In this document: positions 26,625 through 35,242 of the stretch, one piece after another
How positions within the stretch are numbered: position 1 is the stretch's first letter
Layout: every line of letters begins with the position of its first letter
Assembly: GCA_021414365.1 (NCBI GenBank)
Contig: JAIOOR010000013.1
Span: 62,001-126,000 of the forward strand
DNA: 64,000 nt
From: Nitrosarchaeum sp.
GTDB taxonomy: Archaea; Thermoproteota; Nitrososphaeria; Nitrososphaerales; Nitrosopumilaceae
Direction: 5' to 3'
Notes under the pieces: model-generated
Told to the model about the DNA's origin: nothing
The model's input: only the letters and a program-made list of their open reading frames with translations
The model's database searches: none
Position numbers and translations under genes: made by a program

Positions 26625-27209
26625 ATGCAATCTTTTACCAAAGTCAAAACCCTAATCACTCCTTTAGATAAGGTAAATGTAGATACTGATCAAATTGTCC
26701 CAAAACAATTCCTAAAATTAGTTCAGAAATCCGGATTTGGAAAATTTCTTTTTTATAACTGGAGATATGATGATAATGAACAACTAAAATCTGACTTTGT
26801 TCTAAATGATCTTAAATACAAAAACTCAAAGATTCTTGTAGCAGGGGATAATTTTGGATGTGGCTCAAGTAGAGAGCATGCAGTATGGGCATTACAAGAT
26901 TATGGATTTTCAGTTGTTATCTCTACCTCATTTGCAGATATTTTCTATAGTAACTGCTTCAAAAATGGAATCTTGCCAATAATTTTGGATAGCAAGACAG
27001 TAGAAAAATTACAACAAGAAACAACTGAGGTGGAAGTTGACTTGAAAAACCAGATAATCAAAACAAGTTCTCAAACAATCCCTTTTGATATTGATTCACA
27101 CAAGAAAAAAATTCTTTTAGAAGGGTTAGATGATATTGCTCACACTTTACTCTACGAGAAACAAATATCTGAATTTGAAAAACAGTCTAAAATCCCATCT
27201 GTTTTATAA
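26625..27209 (+). CDS. leuD: 3-isopropylmalate dehydratase small subunit (bacterial type)
   Basis: 194 residues of the bacterial LeuD class. NVDTDQIVPKQFLKLVQKSGFGKFLF is split here as NVDTDQIVPKQFLKL and FGKFLFYNWRY; the swivel motif is [17 protein letters not shown]. It follows its large subunit by one base. The 3' end overlaps the convergent nucleotidyltransferase gene by 23 bases. Confidence 0.93.
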   Translation: MQSFTKVKTLITPLDKVNVDTDQIVPKQFLKLVQKSGFGKFLFYNWRYDDNEQLKSDFVLNDLKYKNSKILVAGDNFGCGSSREHAVWALQDYGFSVVISTSFADIFYSNCFKNGILPIILDSKTVEKLQQETTEVEVDLKNQIIKTSSQTIPFDIDSHKKKILLEGLDDIAHTLLYEKQISEFEKQSKIPSVL

Positions 27210-27915
27210 TTTTTTTAACTGTAGCATCATTTCTTTCTAAGATCATTGGTGATTCAGCATCTATCCAATCTTTATCTCCAATATCGTAGGCGCTGATTTT
27301 TCCTTCCCCTGATAGTTGCTGTAAAATATCAAATGAGAGATTGATCTGTTTTTGTTTTGCTTTTGTTTTTATTTTCTTGATAATCTCTTTTCCTAAAATG
27401 TAGACTCCTAGGCATTCTGATAATTGTAATTTCATTATTGGTTTTTCTTTGAATTCTTTAATTATTCTGTCTTTGACTACTGCAAACCCTGTCTCTTCTT
27501 TTCTTGTTGTTCTAGTTGCAATGCATGCTATACTGTTTTTTTCTTTGAAAATTTTTCTCATTTTTTCTAAATCAATGGCACATAGATTGTCTACAAACCA
27601 CAAAACAAATTCTGAATCATCTTTTAATTTGTCTTCAATATGTAAAAGATCTCCACCTGTTCCACTTTGTGTGTCTTGCACAAATGTAATCTTTTTTCCA
27701 TTTTTTGTACTGCTGAAATAATTTTTAATCTGACCTCCAAGCCCATTGTAATCTGAAATTATGATAATTTCTTTGATGAAACTAAACGAATTCAGATATC
27801 TTACAACATAATCAATCAACGGAACGTCATGAATTGGCGTCATTGCTTTTGGAAAATATTCTGTATATGGCTTGCCTCTAGTTCCTTTGCCACCAGCTAA
27901 AATTACAGCCTTCAC
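27187..27915 (-). CDS. Sugar-phosphate nucleotidyltransferase
   Basis: NTP-transferase fold that activates sugar phosphates, such as glucose-1-phosphate, to NDP-sugars. 242 residues. The N-terminal signature is AVILAGGKGTRGKPYTEYFP, followed by KAMTPIHDVPLIDYV. The LWFVDNLCAID segment is at the place of the metal-binding Asp loop (usually GD/ND). No C-terminal left-handed beta helix, so it is of the short type. Located just downstream of rpsI and possibly transcribed with that operon. Sugar not known. Confidence 0.88.
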   Translation of the reverse strand: MKAVILAGGKGTRGKPYTEYFPKAMTPIHDVPLIDYVVRYLNSFSFIKEIIIISDYNGLGGQIKNYFSSTKNGKKITFVQDTQSGTGGDLLHIEDKLKDDSEFVLWFVDNLCAIDLEKMRKIFKEKNSIACIATRTTRKEETGFAVVKDRIIKEFKEKPIMKLQLSECLGVYILGKEIIKKIKTKAKQKQINLSFDILQQLSGEGKISAYDIGDKDWIDAESPMILERNDATVKKIIKQMGF

Positions 27916-27918
27916 AGC

Positions 27919-28368
27919 CTAACGGTATGATTTTTGCTTTCTTCTTCTTGCGCCAGGTCCGCCAAATTTCTTTGGTTCTTTTCTTCTAGCATCGCCACTA
28001 ATCAAATATTTGTCATAATCTGTGATTCTTTGTCTGAGGTCTTCTCTAGTTGATTTTGGAAATGGATGATCTTTTGGTTCTTTTTTAGATTTAGTCCAAC
28101 CTATTAGTGCCCTCGACATAGCAGTAGCTGCTGCACTTGCTTGTCCCATAAATCCACCACCTCTTACTCTGATAGAAATATCTATCTTGTCTCTTAAATC
28201 TCCAGTAATTTCTAATGGAGCTAACATTACTTCACGAGCAGTTTCTTGTGGAATCATCTCGATTGGAATGTTGTTTATTCTAATTTTTCCTTGTCCTTTT
28301 GTGATGTAGACATGTGCACTAGATGTTTTTCTAGTCGCAAAATAAATTTCTGTTTTCGGTGTGGTCAT
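27919..28368 (-). CDS. rps9: Ribosomal protein uS9 (S9)
   Basis: Small-subunit head protein whose C-terminal tail reaches the P-site tRNA. ATG at 28368 gives MTTPKTEIYFATRKTS and about 149 residues, with GQGKIRINN, IRVRGGGFMGQASAAATAM and the basic ending GARRRKQKSYR. I chose this start over ATG 28377 because it overlaps the L13 stop as ATGA, the pattern used throughout this operon. Confidence 0.95.
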   Translation of the reverse strand: MTTPKTEIYFATRKTSSAHVYITKGQGKIRINNIPIEMIPQETAREVMLAPLEITGDLRDKIDISIRVRGGGFMGQASAAATAMSRALIGWTKSKKEPKDHPFPKSTREDLRQRITDYDKYLISGDARRKEPKKFGGPGARRRKQKSYR

Positions 28369-28826
28369 TCTGTCCATCCTATGATTTTTGCAATGTCACC
28401 AACAGTTGTATAGTTTGCAGGCGATTTTGTAATTTTTGCTTCTTCAAATTGGATTTTTTCAAATCCTCCCAATTCTTTAGGTGTTCCTATGTATGTTCTC
28501 AGTCTTTTGTGAGCAGTAATTCCAGATGGTTTCTTTTTTGGTAACATTCCACGGACCATTCTTTTCATGATTGTGTCTGGTCTTCTTGCATGTATTGGAC
28601 CGTGTCTTGGATGAATTACACTGTTGACTTCAAGGAACTTTCTATAATGATAAATTATGTTGGTTCTTGTTCCACTCATCATTATTTTTTCACAGTTTAC
28701 AACTGATACTCTGTTTCCGTTTAGTAATAATTTAGCAACCTTTGAACATAATCTTCCTGCAATGTGATCAGTGGCATCCACTACGATTGGTTTGTCTACT
28801 GTTACAATGTTTTCTTGTTTAGCCAA
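28365..28826 (-). CDS. rpl13: Ribosomal protein uL13 (L13)
   Basis: Large-subunit protein, 153 residues. Typical segments: VVDATDHIAGRLCSKVAKLL, VVNCEKIMMSG, HPRHGPIHARRPDTIMKR and MVRGMLPKKKPSG. The start overlaps the L18e stop by eight bases. Part of the RpoD-L18e-L13-S9 operon conserved in archaea. Confidence 0.96.
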   Translation of the reverse strand: MAKQENIVTVDKPIVVDATDHIAGRLCSKVAKLLLNGNRVSVVNCEKIMMSGTRTNIIYHYRKFLEVNSVIHPRHGPIHARRPDTIMKRMVRGMLPKKKPSGITAHKRLRTYIGTPKELGGFEKIQFEEAKITKSPANYTTVGDIAKIIGWTE

Positions 28827-29166
28827 GTAGTGTCACTCCTTTTCCAGTTGGGTGTTTTTCAATCAACTCTGAAAAGCTAACTATCTTTCCACCTTTTTCT
28901 AAAATTTTAGTAGCTGCTGAAGTTGAAATTGAAAATGAGCAAAGTGTAATTTTATGGTCAATATCGCCAGTTCCTAATATCTTACCTGGGAAAACAACTG
29001 TATCTGAGTCCTTTGTTAGTTGACTTATTCTTTTCACATTGATGTGTCTTCTTGCAATAGATGGCTTTAACGCATATTCGGATAATTTTGCCCAAATTGG
29101 CGCATCGTTCTTGGTAGATGCCTTTTTGAGATCCTTTGCCATGCGTATGACAACTTGATTAGTCAT
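28819..29166 (-). CDS. rpl18e: Ribosomal protein eL18 (L18e)
   Basis: Archaeal/eukaryotic large-subunit protein related to L15. 115 residues. SIARRHINVKRISQLT and VVFPGKILGTGDIDHKITLC are characteristic. The start ATG at 29166 could be replaced by the ATG eight codons later (MAKDLKKAS). It follows rpoD by 45 bases. Confidence 0.94.
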   Translation of the reverse strand: MTNQVVIRMAKDLKKASTKNDAPIWAKLSEYALKPSIARRHINVKRISQLTKDSDTVVFPGKILGTGDIDHKITLCSFSISTSAATKILEKGGKIVSFSELIEKHPTGKGVTLLG

Positions 29167-29211
29167 GTGTATAAACCGGTTTGAAACCCAAATATAATGT
29201 CTATGCTTAGA

Positions 29212-29850
29212 TTATTCTTTTAATTGACCAATAATTTCTTTGAACTCTGATAGTCTGTTGCTTAGTTCGTCTACTCCTGCAAGAATTATCTGTTCTGGTT
29301 TTAATGCTCCTGTTGATTCTACTGTAAGTATTCGCTCGTCATCTTTACTGGTTTCAGTCAAAACTGCAATGTTTGATGAATTCCACTTTGCGTGCTCTGT
29401 TCCACGTCCTAGTCTAGCATAGCACTCAACTTTAATTCGTTGTCCTGCTGCAAGCTGAACAATAGGGATTTTATCTGAAATAGGTTTTACCGCATCATCT
29501 TCTGAAGTCAAATCGCTTGATAGAACAGTTCTAGTTACATCCGAATCCCCTGAATCTAAAACCAACATAACTTTACAGTTAGAACATCCAGTCTCGCTTT
29601 TACAATCACATTTTGATGGTTCGTTAAATCTTGATAAATCTGTCTTAATTGGAATCAATCCTAGTCTATGTGCCAAACCTTCGTCTGGTAATACAGATGA
29701 ATTTTCTATAATGTCTACCGTATCTATTGCAAATACTGGAATTCCGTTTAGACAAATACGTCTAAGTGCATTTGCATATTGTAGTGGAACCCCTTTCAGC
29801 TTTACTGACATCTTTTGATTATCCTTGTTAATTACCTCTAAAGAAGACAA
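29212..29850 (-). CDS. rpoD: RNA polymerase subunit D
   Basis: Assembly-platform subunit of archaeal RNA polymerase (bacterial alpha and eukaryotic Rpb3 homologue). 212 residues: an N-terminal dimerisation part with PLQYANALRRICLNGIPV, the insert domain with EGLAHRLGLIPIKTD, and a four-cysteine insert CDCKSETGCSNC. Such cysteines bind an iron-sulphur cluster in some archaeal RpoD proteins; whether they do so here cannot be decided. First gene of its operon. Confidence 0.95.
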   Translation of the reverse strand: MSSLEVINKDNQKMSVKLKGVPLQYANALRRICLNGIPVFAIDTVDIIENSSVLPDEGLAHRLGLIPIKTDLSRFNEPSKCDCKSETGCSNCKVMLVLDSGDSDVTRTVLSSDLTSEDDAVKPISDKIPIVQLAAGQRIKVECYARLGRGTEHAKWNSSNIAVLTETSKDDERILTVESTGALKPEQIILAGVDELSNRLSEFKEIIGQLKE

Positions 29851-30001
29851 ACCTTAGAAAAAATTTCCCATAGTCCACATAAAAATCTAGCTAGTTTTAT
29901 GTCTGAGTTACATACTTTTGAGATGGATAAACCATGTGTGTTTTAGGCATTATCTCAAATTGAACTAGTTTTCAATCCTTGCCGTTCTTCTTTTTTAGAA
30001 A

Positions 30002-30024
30002 TGGGATCTTGATTTATAATCCCA
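30002..30024. promoter_or_regulatory. Inverted repeat around the cupredoxin TATA box
   Basis: TGGGAT (30002-30007) and ATCCCA (30019-30024) are perfect inverted copies, 11 bases apart. The spacer and right arm contain TTTATAAT, the likely TATA box, with the GTG start at 30037. A repressor binding here would cover the promoter. The binding protein is unknown. Confidence 0.4.
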
Positions 30025-30036
30025 CCCGACCTAGAA

Positions 30037-30621
30037 GTGCGTCCATTGAATCGAAATTTCAAAATAGCAATTATTGTGGGCATTGTATCTATCGTAATTA
30101 TTTCTTCAACCTTAGTAATTCATTTTAGACTCTCAGAAAGTGAAAAATCTGAAGTGCAGTCCGGGGCTGAGCAAAATGAAAAAGAAACTCCTAGTCAAGT
30201 AGCAAATGAAATTGTAAACAGTATTCAAAACAAACCAAGCTCAGAATCAAATGAAAGTGGAGAATCACCTGGATCTGAATCAAATGAAAGTACTGAGCAA
30301 ACTACAACTCCAATAGCTAGTACAACTACAATTACCATCAAACAAGTAGATGGAGTGTATATGTGGTCAAATGTAACTGCAATTAATCCTACAATCACAC
30401 TAGTGGCAAATATGAAAAATCCACTTCACTTTACAAACCCTACTGATACAAAACACTCATTCATAATAGAACAAAATGGAACTGTATTCCTACAAACAAA
30501 GGATCTCGAAGCTGGCTTGTCAGGTAACATATCTATCAAACCAACAATTACTGGAATTTTTGACTATCATTGTAAATATCACCCAGATACAATGAAGGGG
30601 ATTTTACTAGTAATCCCATAA
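30037..30621 (+). CDS. Membrane-anchored cupredoxin (plastocyanin-like)
   Basis: Predicted blue-copper electron carrier on the outer face of the membrane. 194 residues from GTG at 30037: one N-terminal membrane segment (about 9-28), a Ser/Glu-rich linker (30-85) and a cupredoxin domain. The type-1 copper ligands are visible as His in TKHSFIIE and the Cys, His, Met of YHCKYHPDTMKG. Thaumarchaea replace haem cytochromes with many such copper proteins, so a role in the ammonia-oxidation electron chain is likely but inferred. Confidence 0.9.
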   Translation: MRPLNRNFKIAIIVGIVSIVIISSTLVIHFRLSESEKSEVQSGAEQNEKETPSQVANEIVNSIQNKPSSESNESGESPGSESNESTEQTTTPIASTTTITIKQVDGVYMWSNVTAINPTITLVANMKNPLHFTNPTDTKHSFIIEQNGTVFLQTKDLEAGLSGNISIKPTITGIFDYHCKYHPDTMKGILLVIP

Positions 30622-30679
30622 TCAAAAGACCGATTTTTGCGTATAGATAAATACCAAATTCTTGTATGATATTTTAGAA

Positions 30680-31366
30680 ATGACTGATGTAACTGTTGTA
30701 AGGTATTCATATGAGGGTGAAAAATTTGAAATTTTGGTAAAGCCTGATCCTGCGCTAGATTACAAAATGGGAAAGAAAAGAGATATTTCTGCAATATTGA
30801 TTTCTGATGAAATCTATACTGATTCTGGTAAGGGAACCAAGCCATCTACAGAAAAACTTCTCAAGGCATTCAAAACTGATGACGTAAATGAGATTGCCGA
30901 AATAATGCTAAAAAAAGGTGATCTGAATCTAACTACTGATCAAAGACGTAAAATGCTCGATGAGAAAAGAAAACAAATTGTTTCATTTATTGCTAAGACA
31001 TACGTCGATCCTAGAACACATCTCCCTCATCCTCCAATTAGAATTGAACAAGCATTAAAGGATGGAAGAATAACTATTGAACCACAAAAAAATGTAGATG
31101 AACAAGTTCCAGATATTGTGGAAAAACTTCGTTCGATTATTGCTTTGAAATCTGAAAACCTTGATCTTGAAATTACTATTCCTGCACAATATGCATCTCA
31201 ATCATATGCTGTTTTGAAATCTGTTGGGTCTCTAAAAAAAGAAGAATGGCAAAATAATGGTTCTTTAAAAGCAATACTTGAAATACCCGCTGGAGCAAGG
31301 CCAAATGTGATTGATAGATTAGGTTCTATAACAAAAGGTTCTGCCACAGTTGAGGTTATGAAGTGA
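30680..31366 (+). CDS. sbds: Ribosome maturation factor SBDS
   Basis: Archaeal homologue of the Shwachman-Bodian-Diamond protein, which releases the anti-association factor aIF6 from new 50S subunits. ATG at 30680 gives MTDVTVVRYSYEGEKFEIL and 228 residues; TTG at 30662 would add six. An FYSH domain with AILISDEIYTDSGKGTKPS comes first, then a helical domain (QIVSFIAKTYVDPRTHLPHP) and a ferredoxin-like C domain. It heads the exosome operon. Confidence 0.94.
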   Translation: MTDVTVVRYSYEGEKFEILVKPDPALDYKMGKKRDISAILISDEIYTDSGKGTKPSTEKLLKAFKTDDVNEIAEIMLKKGDLNLTTDQRRKMLDEKRKQIVSFIAKTYVDPRTHLPHPPIRIEQALKDGRITIEPQKNVDEQVPDIVEKLRSIIALKSENLDLEITIPAQYASQSYAVLKSVGSLKKEEWQNNGSLKAILEIPAGARPNVIDRLGSITKGSATVEVMK

Positions 31367-32046
31367 TGGAAAATAAAAGAAAATATGTTATTCCAGGCGA
31401 TGTAATTACAACCGGTCCTTACAGACCAGAACAAAATGTCATTCTTGATGGTAACAAAATTATTTCAACTACTATAGGAATTTCAGAAATTTTCGATGAT
31501 TCCATTAAAGTAATACCGCTAACTGGAAAATATATTCCAAAAATTGACGATCTTGTAATTGGTAAAGTCATATCTCATACATCATTATCTTGGGAACTGG
31601 ACATCAATTCATGCTATGTTGGATTTTTACCTGCCCAAGATGTCTTTGGAAGGGATTTTTCTGCACATGCAGATGAACTCACATCAAAACTCAAATCAGG
31701 TGATCTTGTTGCAGCACGAATTGCCAACTTTGATAGAACTAGAGACCCACTTGTAACAATTGCCGATAGGGATCTTGGTAAGATTGATTCTGGAGAACTA
31801 GTAAAAATCTCTCCTAGTAAAGTGCCACGCCTGATTGGAAAAAGAGGATCTATGATTCAAATGATTGAAATAGCTACAGGAGCCGCTGTGACTATTGGTC
31901 AAAACGGCTGGATAGTAATATCTGCTGAAACTCCCGAGGGATTATTAAAGGCTAAAAAAGCAATACAAATGGTCGATGAAAAGGCACATGTTGCCAATTT
32001 GACAGACCAAGTGAAAGAAATGTTAGAATCAAAAGGTGAATCATAA
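31363..32046 (+). CDS. rrp4: Exosome RNA-binding subunit Rrp4
   Basis: Cap protein of the archaeal exosome, guiding RNA into the Rrp41/Rrp42 ring. 227 residues: N-terminal domain starting YVIPGDVITTGPYRPEQNV, an S1 domain (DLVIGKVISHTSLSWELDI), and a KH domain (PRLIGKRGSMIQMIEIATG). It overlaps the SBDS stop by ATGA and rrp41 by one base. Confidence 0.95.
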   Translation: MMENKRKYVIPGDVITTGPYRPEQNVILDGNKIISTTIGISEIFDDSIKVIPLTGKYIPKIDDLVIGKVISHTSLSWELDINSCYVGFLPAQDVFGRDFSAHADELTSKLKSGDLVAARIANFDRTRDPLVTIADRDLGKIDSGELVKISPSKVPRLIGKRGSMIQMIEIATGAAVTIGQNGWIVISAETPEGLLKAKKAIQMVDEKAHVANLTDQVKEMLESKGES

Positions 32047-32780
32047 TGGGCGGTAGAGATACAACACTAGTGTTACTAGACGAAAACGGAATCCGTTGCG
32101 ACGGTCGTAAAGTTGACGAACCAAGACGAATTATGATAAAAGCTGGAGGATTAAAAAATGCAGATGGCTCTGCATATATTGAATTTGGCGATAATAAAAT
32201 TTTAGTTGGAGTGTTTGGTCCAAGAGACGTTCATCCAAAACACATGTCCAACACTGATACCGGTATTTTACGAGTTAGATATCACATGGAACCATTCTCT
32301 GTAACTGAGAGAAAAAATCCAGCACCATCAAGAAGAGAAATTGAAATTTCCAAAGTTATCAAAGAAGCATTAGAACCAGCAGTAATGTTAGAAAAATTCC
32401 CAAGAACTGCAGTTGATGTATTTATCGAAGTTCTTCAAGCTGACGGAGGTACTAGATGTGCTGCCCTTTCTGCAGCATCTGTGGCTTTGGCCGATGCTGG
32501 AATTCCTATGAGGGACATGGTTGCCGCATGTGCTGCAGGTAAAGCTGCCGATACAATTATTCTTGATGTTAACAACGAAGAGGATCAAGCAGGACAAGCA
32601 GATATGCCAATAGGTTACATGCCGAGTCTTGAAAAGATTACCCTGCTTCAATTAGATGGCATTTTAAGTCCAGCAGAATACAAAAAATGTGTAGAGACTG
32701 GAATTCATGGTTGTAAAATTGTTTATGAATTGCAAAAGAAAGCATTAACTGACAAATATTTTGGAAACGGGGAAAAATAA
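32046..32780 (+). CDS. rrp41: Exosome catalytic subunit Rrp41
   Basis: RNase PH-fold subunit that degrades RNA 3' to 5' with phosphate. 244 residues; GIRCDGRKVDEPRRIMIKAG at the start, EVLQADGGTRCAALSAASVAL with the phosphate-binding residues, and NNEEDQAGQADMPIGYMP with the catalytic acidic residues. Works as a hexamer with Rrp42, encoded next. Confidence 0.96.
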   Translation: MGGRDTTLVLLDENGIRCDGRKVDEPRRIMIKAGGLKNADGSAYIEFGDNKILVGVFGPRDVHPKHMSNTDTGILRVRYHMEPFSVTERKNPAPSRREIEISKVIKEALEPAVMLEKFPRTAVDVFIEVLQADGGTRCAALSAASVALADAGIPMRDMVAACAAGKAADTIILDVNNEEDQAGQADMPIGYMPSLEKITLLQLDGILSPAEYKKCVETGIHGCKIVYELQKKALTDKYFGNGEK

Positions 32781-33596
32781 ATGACATCCACTACTGTAAT
32801 TGATGATCTAAAGAAATCTCAAATTCTTGAATTATTAGAACAAGGAAAAAGAGTCGACGGAAGAGCATTAGATGAACCAAGAAAATTAGTAATTGAAGTA
32901 AATGCAATCCCAAAAGCAAATGGTTCCGCACGTGTTAGATTAGGTGACAGCGAAGTAGTTTGCGGTGTAAAGATTCAACCCGATAGACCTTTTCCAGATA
33001 TGGGTGACAAAGGTATCTTCATTTGTACTGCTGAACTTTTACCTCTTTCTCATCCAACTGTTGAAACTGGACCTCCAGGACCCGATGTCATTGAATTGGC
33101 AAGAGTAGTTGATAGAGGTATTCGAGAAAGCCACATGATTGATTTGTCTCAGCTAGTTATTGAAAAAAACAAATCAGTAGTTGGAGTCTTTGTTGATAAT
33201 GTTGTAGTTGATTACGATGGAAATCTATTTGATGCATGTGCTTATGCTGCAACAGCTGCACTTCTCTCATCAAAATCACCAAAATGGGAAATGAAAAACG
33301 ATGTGCCAACTTTAGTTGAAGGTGGAGAATCAGATGTCCCAATCACAACCATTCCAGTATCTGTAACTATGGGCAAAATTGGAAACCACATAATCGTTGA
33401 TCCAAACGGCGATGAATGGGATAGTATGGATGCAAGAATTACAATTACCACCGATTCAAATGGAAATATCTGTGCTTTACAAAAAGGAGGCACTGGAGGA
33501 TTTTCATTTGATGAGGTAATCAAATGCGGTGAATTATCTGTCAAAGTAGGCTCGAAAATAAGAGAAAAGTTAAAACAAGCAAAAGAAGGCGAATAA
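32781..33596 (+). CDS. rrp42: Exosome subunit Rrp42
   Basis: Non-catalytic RNase PH-fold partner of Rrp41. 271 residues: GKRVDGRALDEPRKLVIE near the N-terminus, then RVRLGDSEVVCGVKI and LPLSHPTVETGPPGPDVIEL. It lacks the acidic catalytic cluster of Rrp41, as expected. It begins at the base after the rrp41 stop. Confidence 0.95.
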   Translation: MTSTTVIDDLKKSQILELLEQGKRVDGRALDEPRKLVIEVNAIPKANGSARVRLGDSEVVCGVKIQPDRPFPDMGDKGIFICTAELLPLSHPTVETGPPGPDVIELARVVDRGIRESHMIDLSQLVIEKNKSVVGVFVDNVVVDYDGNLFDACAYAATAALLSSKSPKWEMKNDVPTLVEGGESDVPITTIPVSVTMGKIGNHIIVDPNGDEWDSMDARITITTDSNGNICALQKGGTGGFSFDEVIKCGELSVKVGSKIREKLKQAKEGE

Positions 33597-33600
33597 TAAA

Positions 33601-33810
33601 TTGGTTAAACAAAAATCACTAAAAGGATTGGGTGCCAGATATGGTATCAAGCACAGAAAGCTATATGCTAAAATCCACTTTCAACTAAAAGAAAAAAGAA
33701 CCTGTCCTGAATGTGGTTCTCAACAATTTAACCGAGACGCCGTAGGTATTTGGTCTTGTAAAAAATGCAGCTTCAAGATTGCTGGAACAGCATATGACGT
33801 CCAACTTTAA
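33601..33810 (+). CDS. rpl37ae: Ribosomal protein eL43 (L37Ae)
   Basis: Zinc-binding large-subunit protein, 69 residues. Start is TTG (VKQKSLKGLGARYGIKHRK follows). A zinc ribbon is formed by CPECGSQQF and CKKCSFKIAGTAY. Its position between rrp42 and the Pcc1 gene is common in archaea. Confidence 0.95.
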   Translation: MVKQKSLKGLGARYGIKHRKLYAKIHFQLKEKRTCPECGSQQFNRDAVGIWSCKKCSFKIAGTAYDVQL

Positions 33811-34039
33811 TGCAAAAATAGTCGTTGACGCTAAAGAAAAATCTAAAGCCATATTCTCATCAATTAATACCGACAATGAGTTTTATCCAGAAAATCCTAC
33901 AAAAACTCGAATGTCATTAAATGACAAGATAACCATATCAATAGAGTCTGATCAAATTCCACACTTGAGGGCAAATCTTAATTCAACTCTGAGATTAATT
34001 CAAGCAAGTTATGATTCAATTGAATCGGTAAAGATATAA
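33794..34039 (+). CDS. pcc1: KEOPS complex subunit Pcc1
   Basis: Small dimerising subunit of the KEOPS complex, which makes threonylcarbamoyladenosine in tRNA with Kae1 and Bud32. ATG at 33794 gives 81 residues and overlaps the L37Ae gene by 17 bases. The pattern (a beta strand NAKIVVDAKEKSKAIFSSI, RMSLNDKITISIESDQIPHL, LNSTLRLIQASYDSIESV) is the Pcc1 fold. The function rests on this pattern and the conserved context. Confidence 0.85.
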   Translation: MTSNFNAKIVVDAKEKSKAIFSSINTDNEFYPENPTKTRMSLNDKITISIESDQIPHLRANLNSTLRLIQASYDSIESVKI

Positions 34040-34063
34040 TGAAATACTAGATAACTAACTGAT

Positions 34064-34468
34064 ATGGCTTCTGAACAAATGCCTCCTTGGCTTCAAGAAC
34101 AACTCATGAAAATGCAACAATCACAACAAAATCTTCAATCAATAATGACGCAAAAGCAACATCTTGAAATGGAAAAAATTGAAACTGACAAGGCATTAGA
34201 AGAATTAAAAAAAGCTGCAGATGATGATGCTGTTTACAAACATGCAGGTTCCATTTTGATTAAATCTACAAAACTAGAGCTAATTGCTGATTTAGAAGAA
34301 CGCAAAGAGATGGCAAATACACGTTTGACTGTTCTTGAAAAGCAAGAAACTAGAGTTAAAGAATCTCTCAAAGAACAAGAAGTAAAAATTACTGAAATGA
34401 TGCGAGGTCCTGCAACTGGAGGCGCTCAAATGTCAAGACCTCCACCTGATGATAACCCAAGGAAATAG
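34064..34468 (+). CDS. pfdB: Prefoldin beta subunit
   Basis: Second subunit of the prefoldin chaperone. 134 residues: a long N-terminal coiled coil (LQEQLMKMQQSQQNLQSIM), a central hairpin with KHAGSILIKSTK, a second coil, and a disordered tail rich in Gly and Pro. It ends the SBDS-exosome operon as in many archaea. Partner of the alpha subunit at 686. Confidence 0.93.
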   Translation: MASEQMPPWLQEQLMKMQQSQQNLQSIMTQKQHLEMEKIETDKALEELKKAADDDAVYKHAGSILIKSTKLELIADLEERKEMANTRLTVLEKQETRVKESLKEQEVKITEMMRGPATGGAQMSRPPPDDNPRK

Positions 34469-34518
34469 TTTAGAAAACAAGATTTCAAAAAGATATTAAC
34501 AAATTAACAAAATTACAT

Positions 34519-35208
34519 TTGGTGAAATTAGAAAATTTAAGAATAATTGTAGATGAGAGGGAACGTAAAAGTGGAATTCCAGACCTATTGAAATCTGTAG
34601 GTCTTAACATTGAGATGAAGACATTGCCTATTGGCGATTACATTGTAGCTCCTGAGACAGTTATAGAGCGTAAAAGTATCCGCGATCTAATGTCTTCTAT
34701 TTTTGATGGGAGACTTTTTGACCAATGCACTAGACTAAAGGAAAACTTTCAATTCCCAATAGTGCTCATGGAAGGTAATGTAGATGAAATCGAAGAGATT
34801 GCCGATAATCCGTTGATCTTCTATGGCGCACTCTCTACTGTTGTAATTGATTTTAAAATTCCGATAATTCCCACACCAAGTGCAATTCACACTGCAAAAT
34901 TGCTTGTTTCACTGTGTTCCAGAAATGAATCTCATACAGGCCCTTATCTGAAAAAAATAAAAAAATCAAATGACTTGGAAAAACAACAACTCTCTGCTCT
35001 TTGCAGTCTACCTGGAGTTGGAGAAAAATTTGCAGTTAGAATGCTTGAAAAATTTGGAACCCCTCTCAAAGTTTACACTGCCACAACTAGTGATCTTGCA
35101 AAAGTCGAGGGGCTTGGTGATGCAAGGGCCAAAAAAATAAAAAAAGTACTTGAATCTCAAAGCAAACACCTCAAAAAATCAAATCAAAAAACTTTGCATG
35201 ATTTATGA
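34519..35208 (+). CDS. xpf: XPF/ERCC4-type nuclease with HhH
   Basis: Structure-specific DNA nuclease that cuts flaps and forks. 229 residues from TTG at 34519, or GTG at 34522. The catalytic core includes VDERERKSGIPDLL, LPIGDYIVAPETVIERKSI (the GD...ERK signature) and IFDGRLFDQ. A tandem helix-hairpin-helix region ends the protein (SLPGVGEKFAVRML, VEGLGDARAKKIK). There is no helicase domain, so this is the short archaeal form that normally works with PCNA. Confidence 0.93.
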   Translation: MVKLENLRIIVDERERKSGIPDLLKSVGLNIEMKTLPIGDYIVAPETVIERKSIRDLMSSIFDGRLFDQCTRLKENFQFPIVLMEGNVDEIEEIADNPLIFYGALSTVVIDFKIPIIPTPSAIHTAKLLVSLCSRNESHTGPYLKKIKKSNDLEKQQLSALCSLPGVGEKFAVRMLEKFGTPLKVYTATTSDLAKVEGLGDARAKKIKKVLESQSKHLKKSNQKTLHDL

Positions 35209-35242
35209 TACCATTAAATAATTTGAAAAATCTATACTGTTA

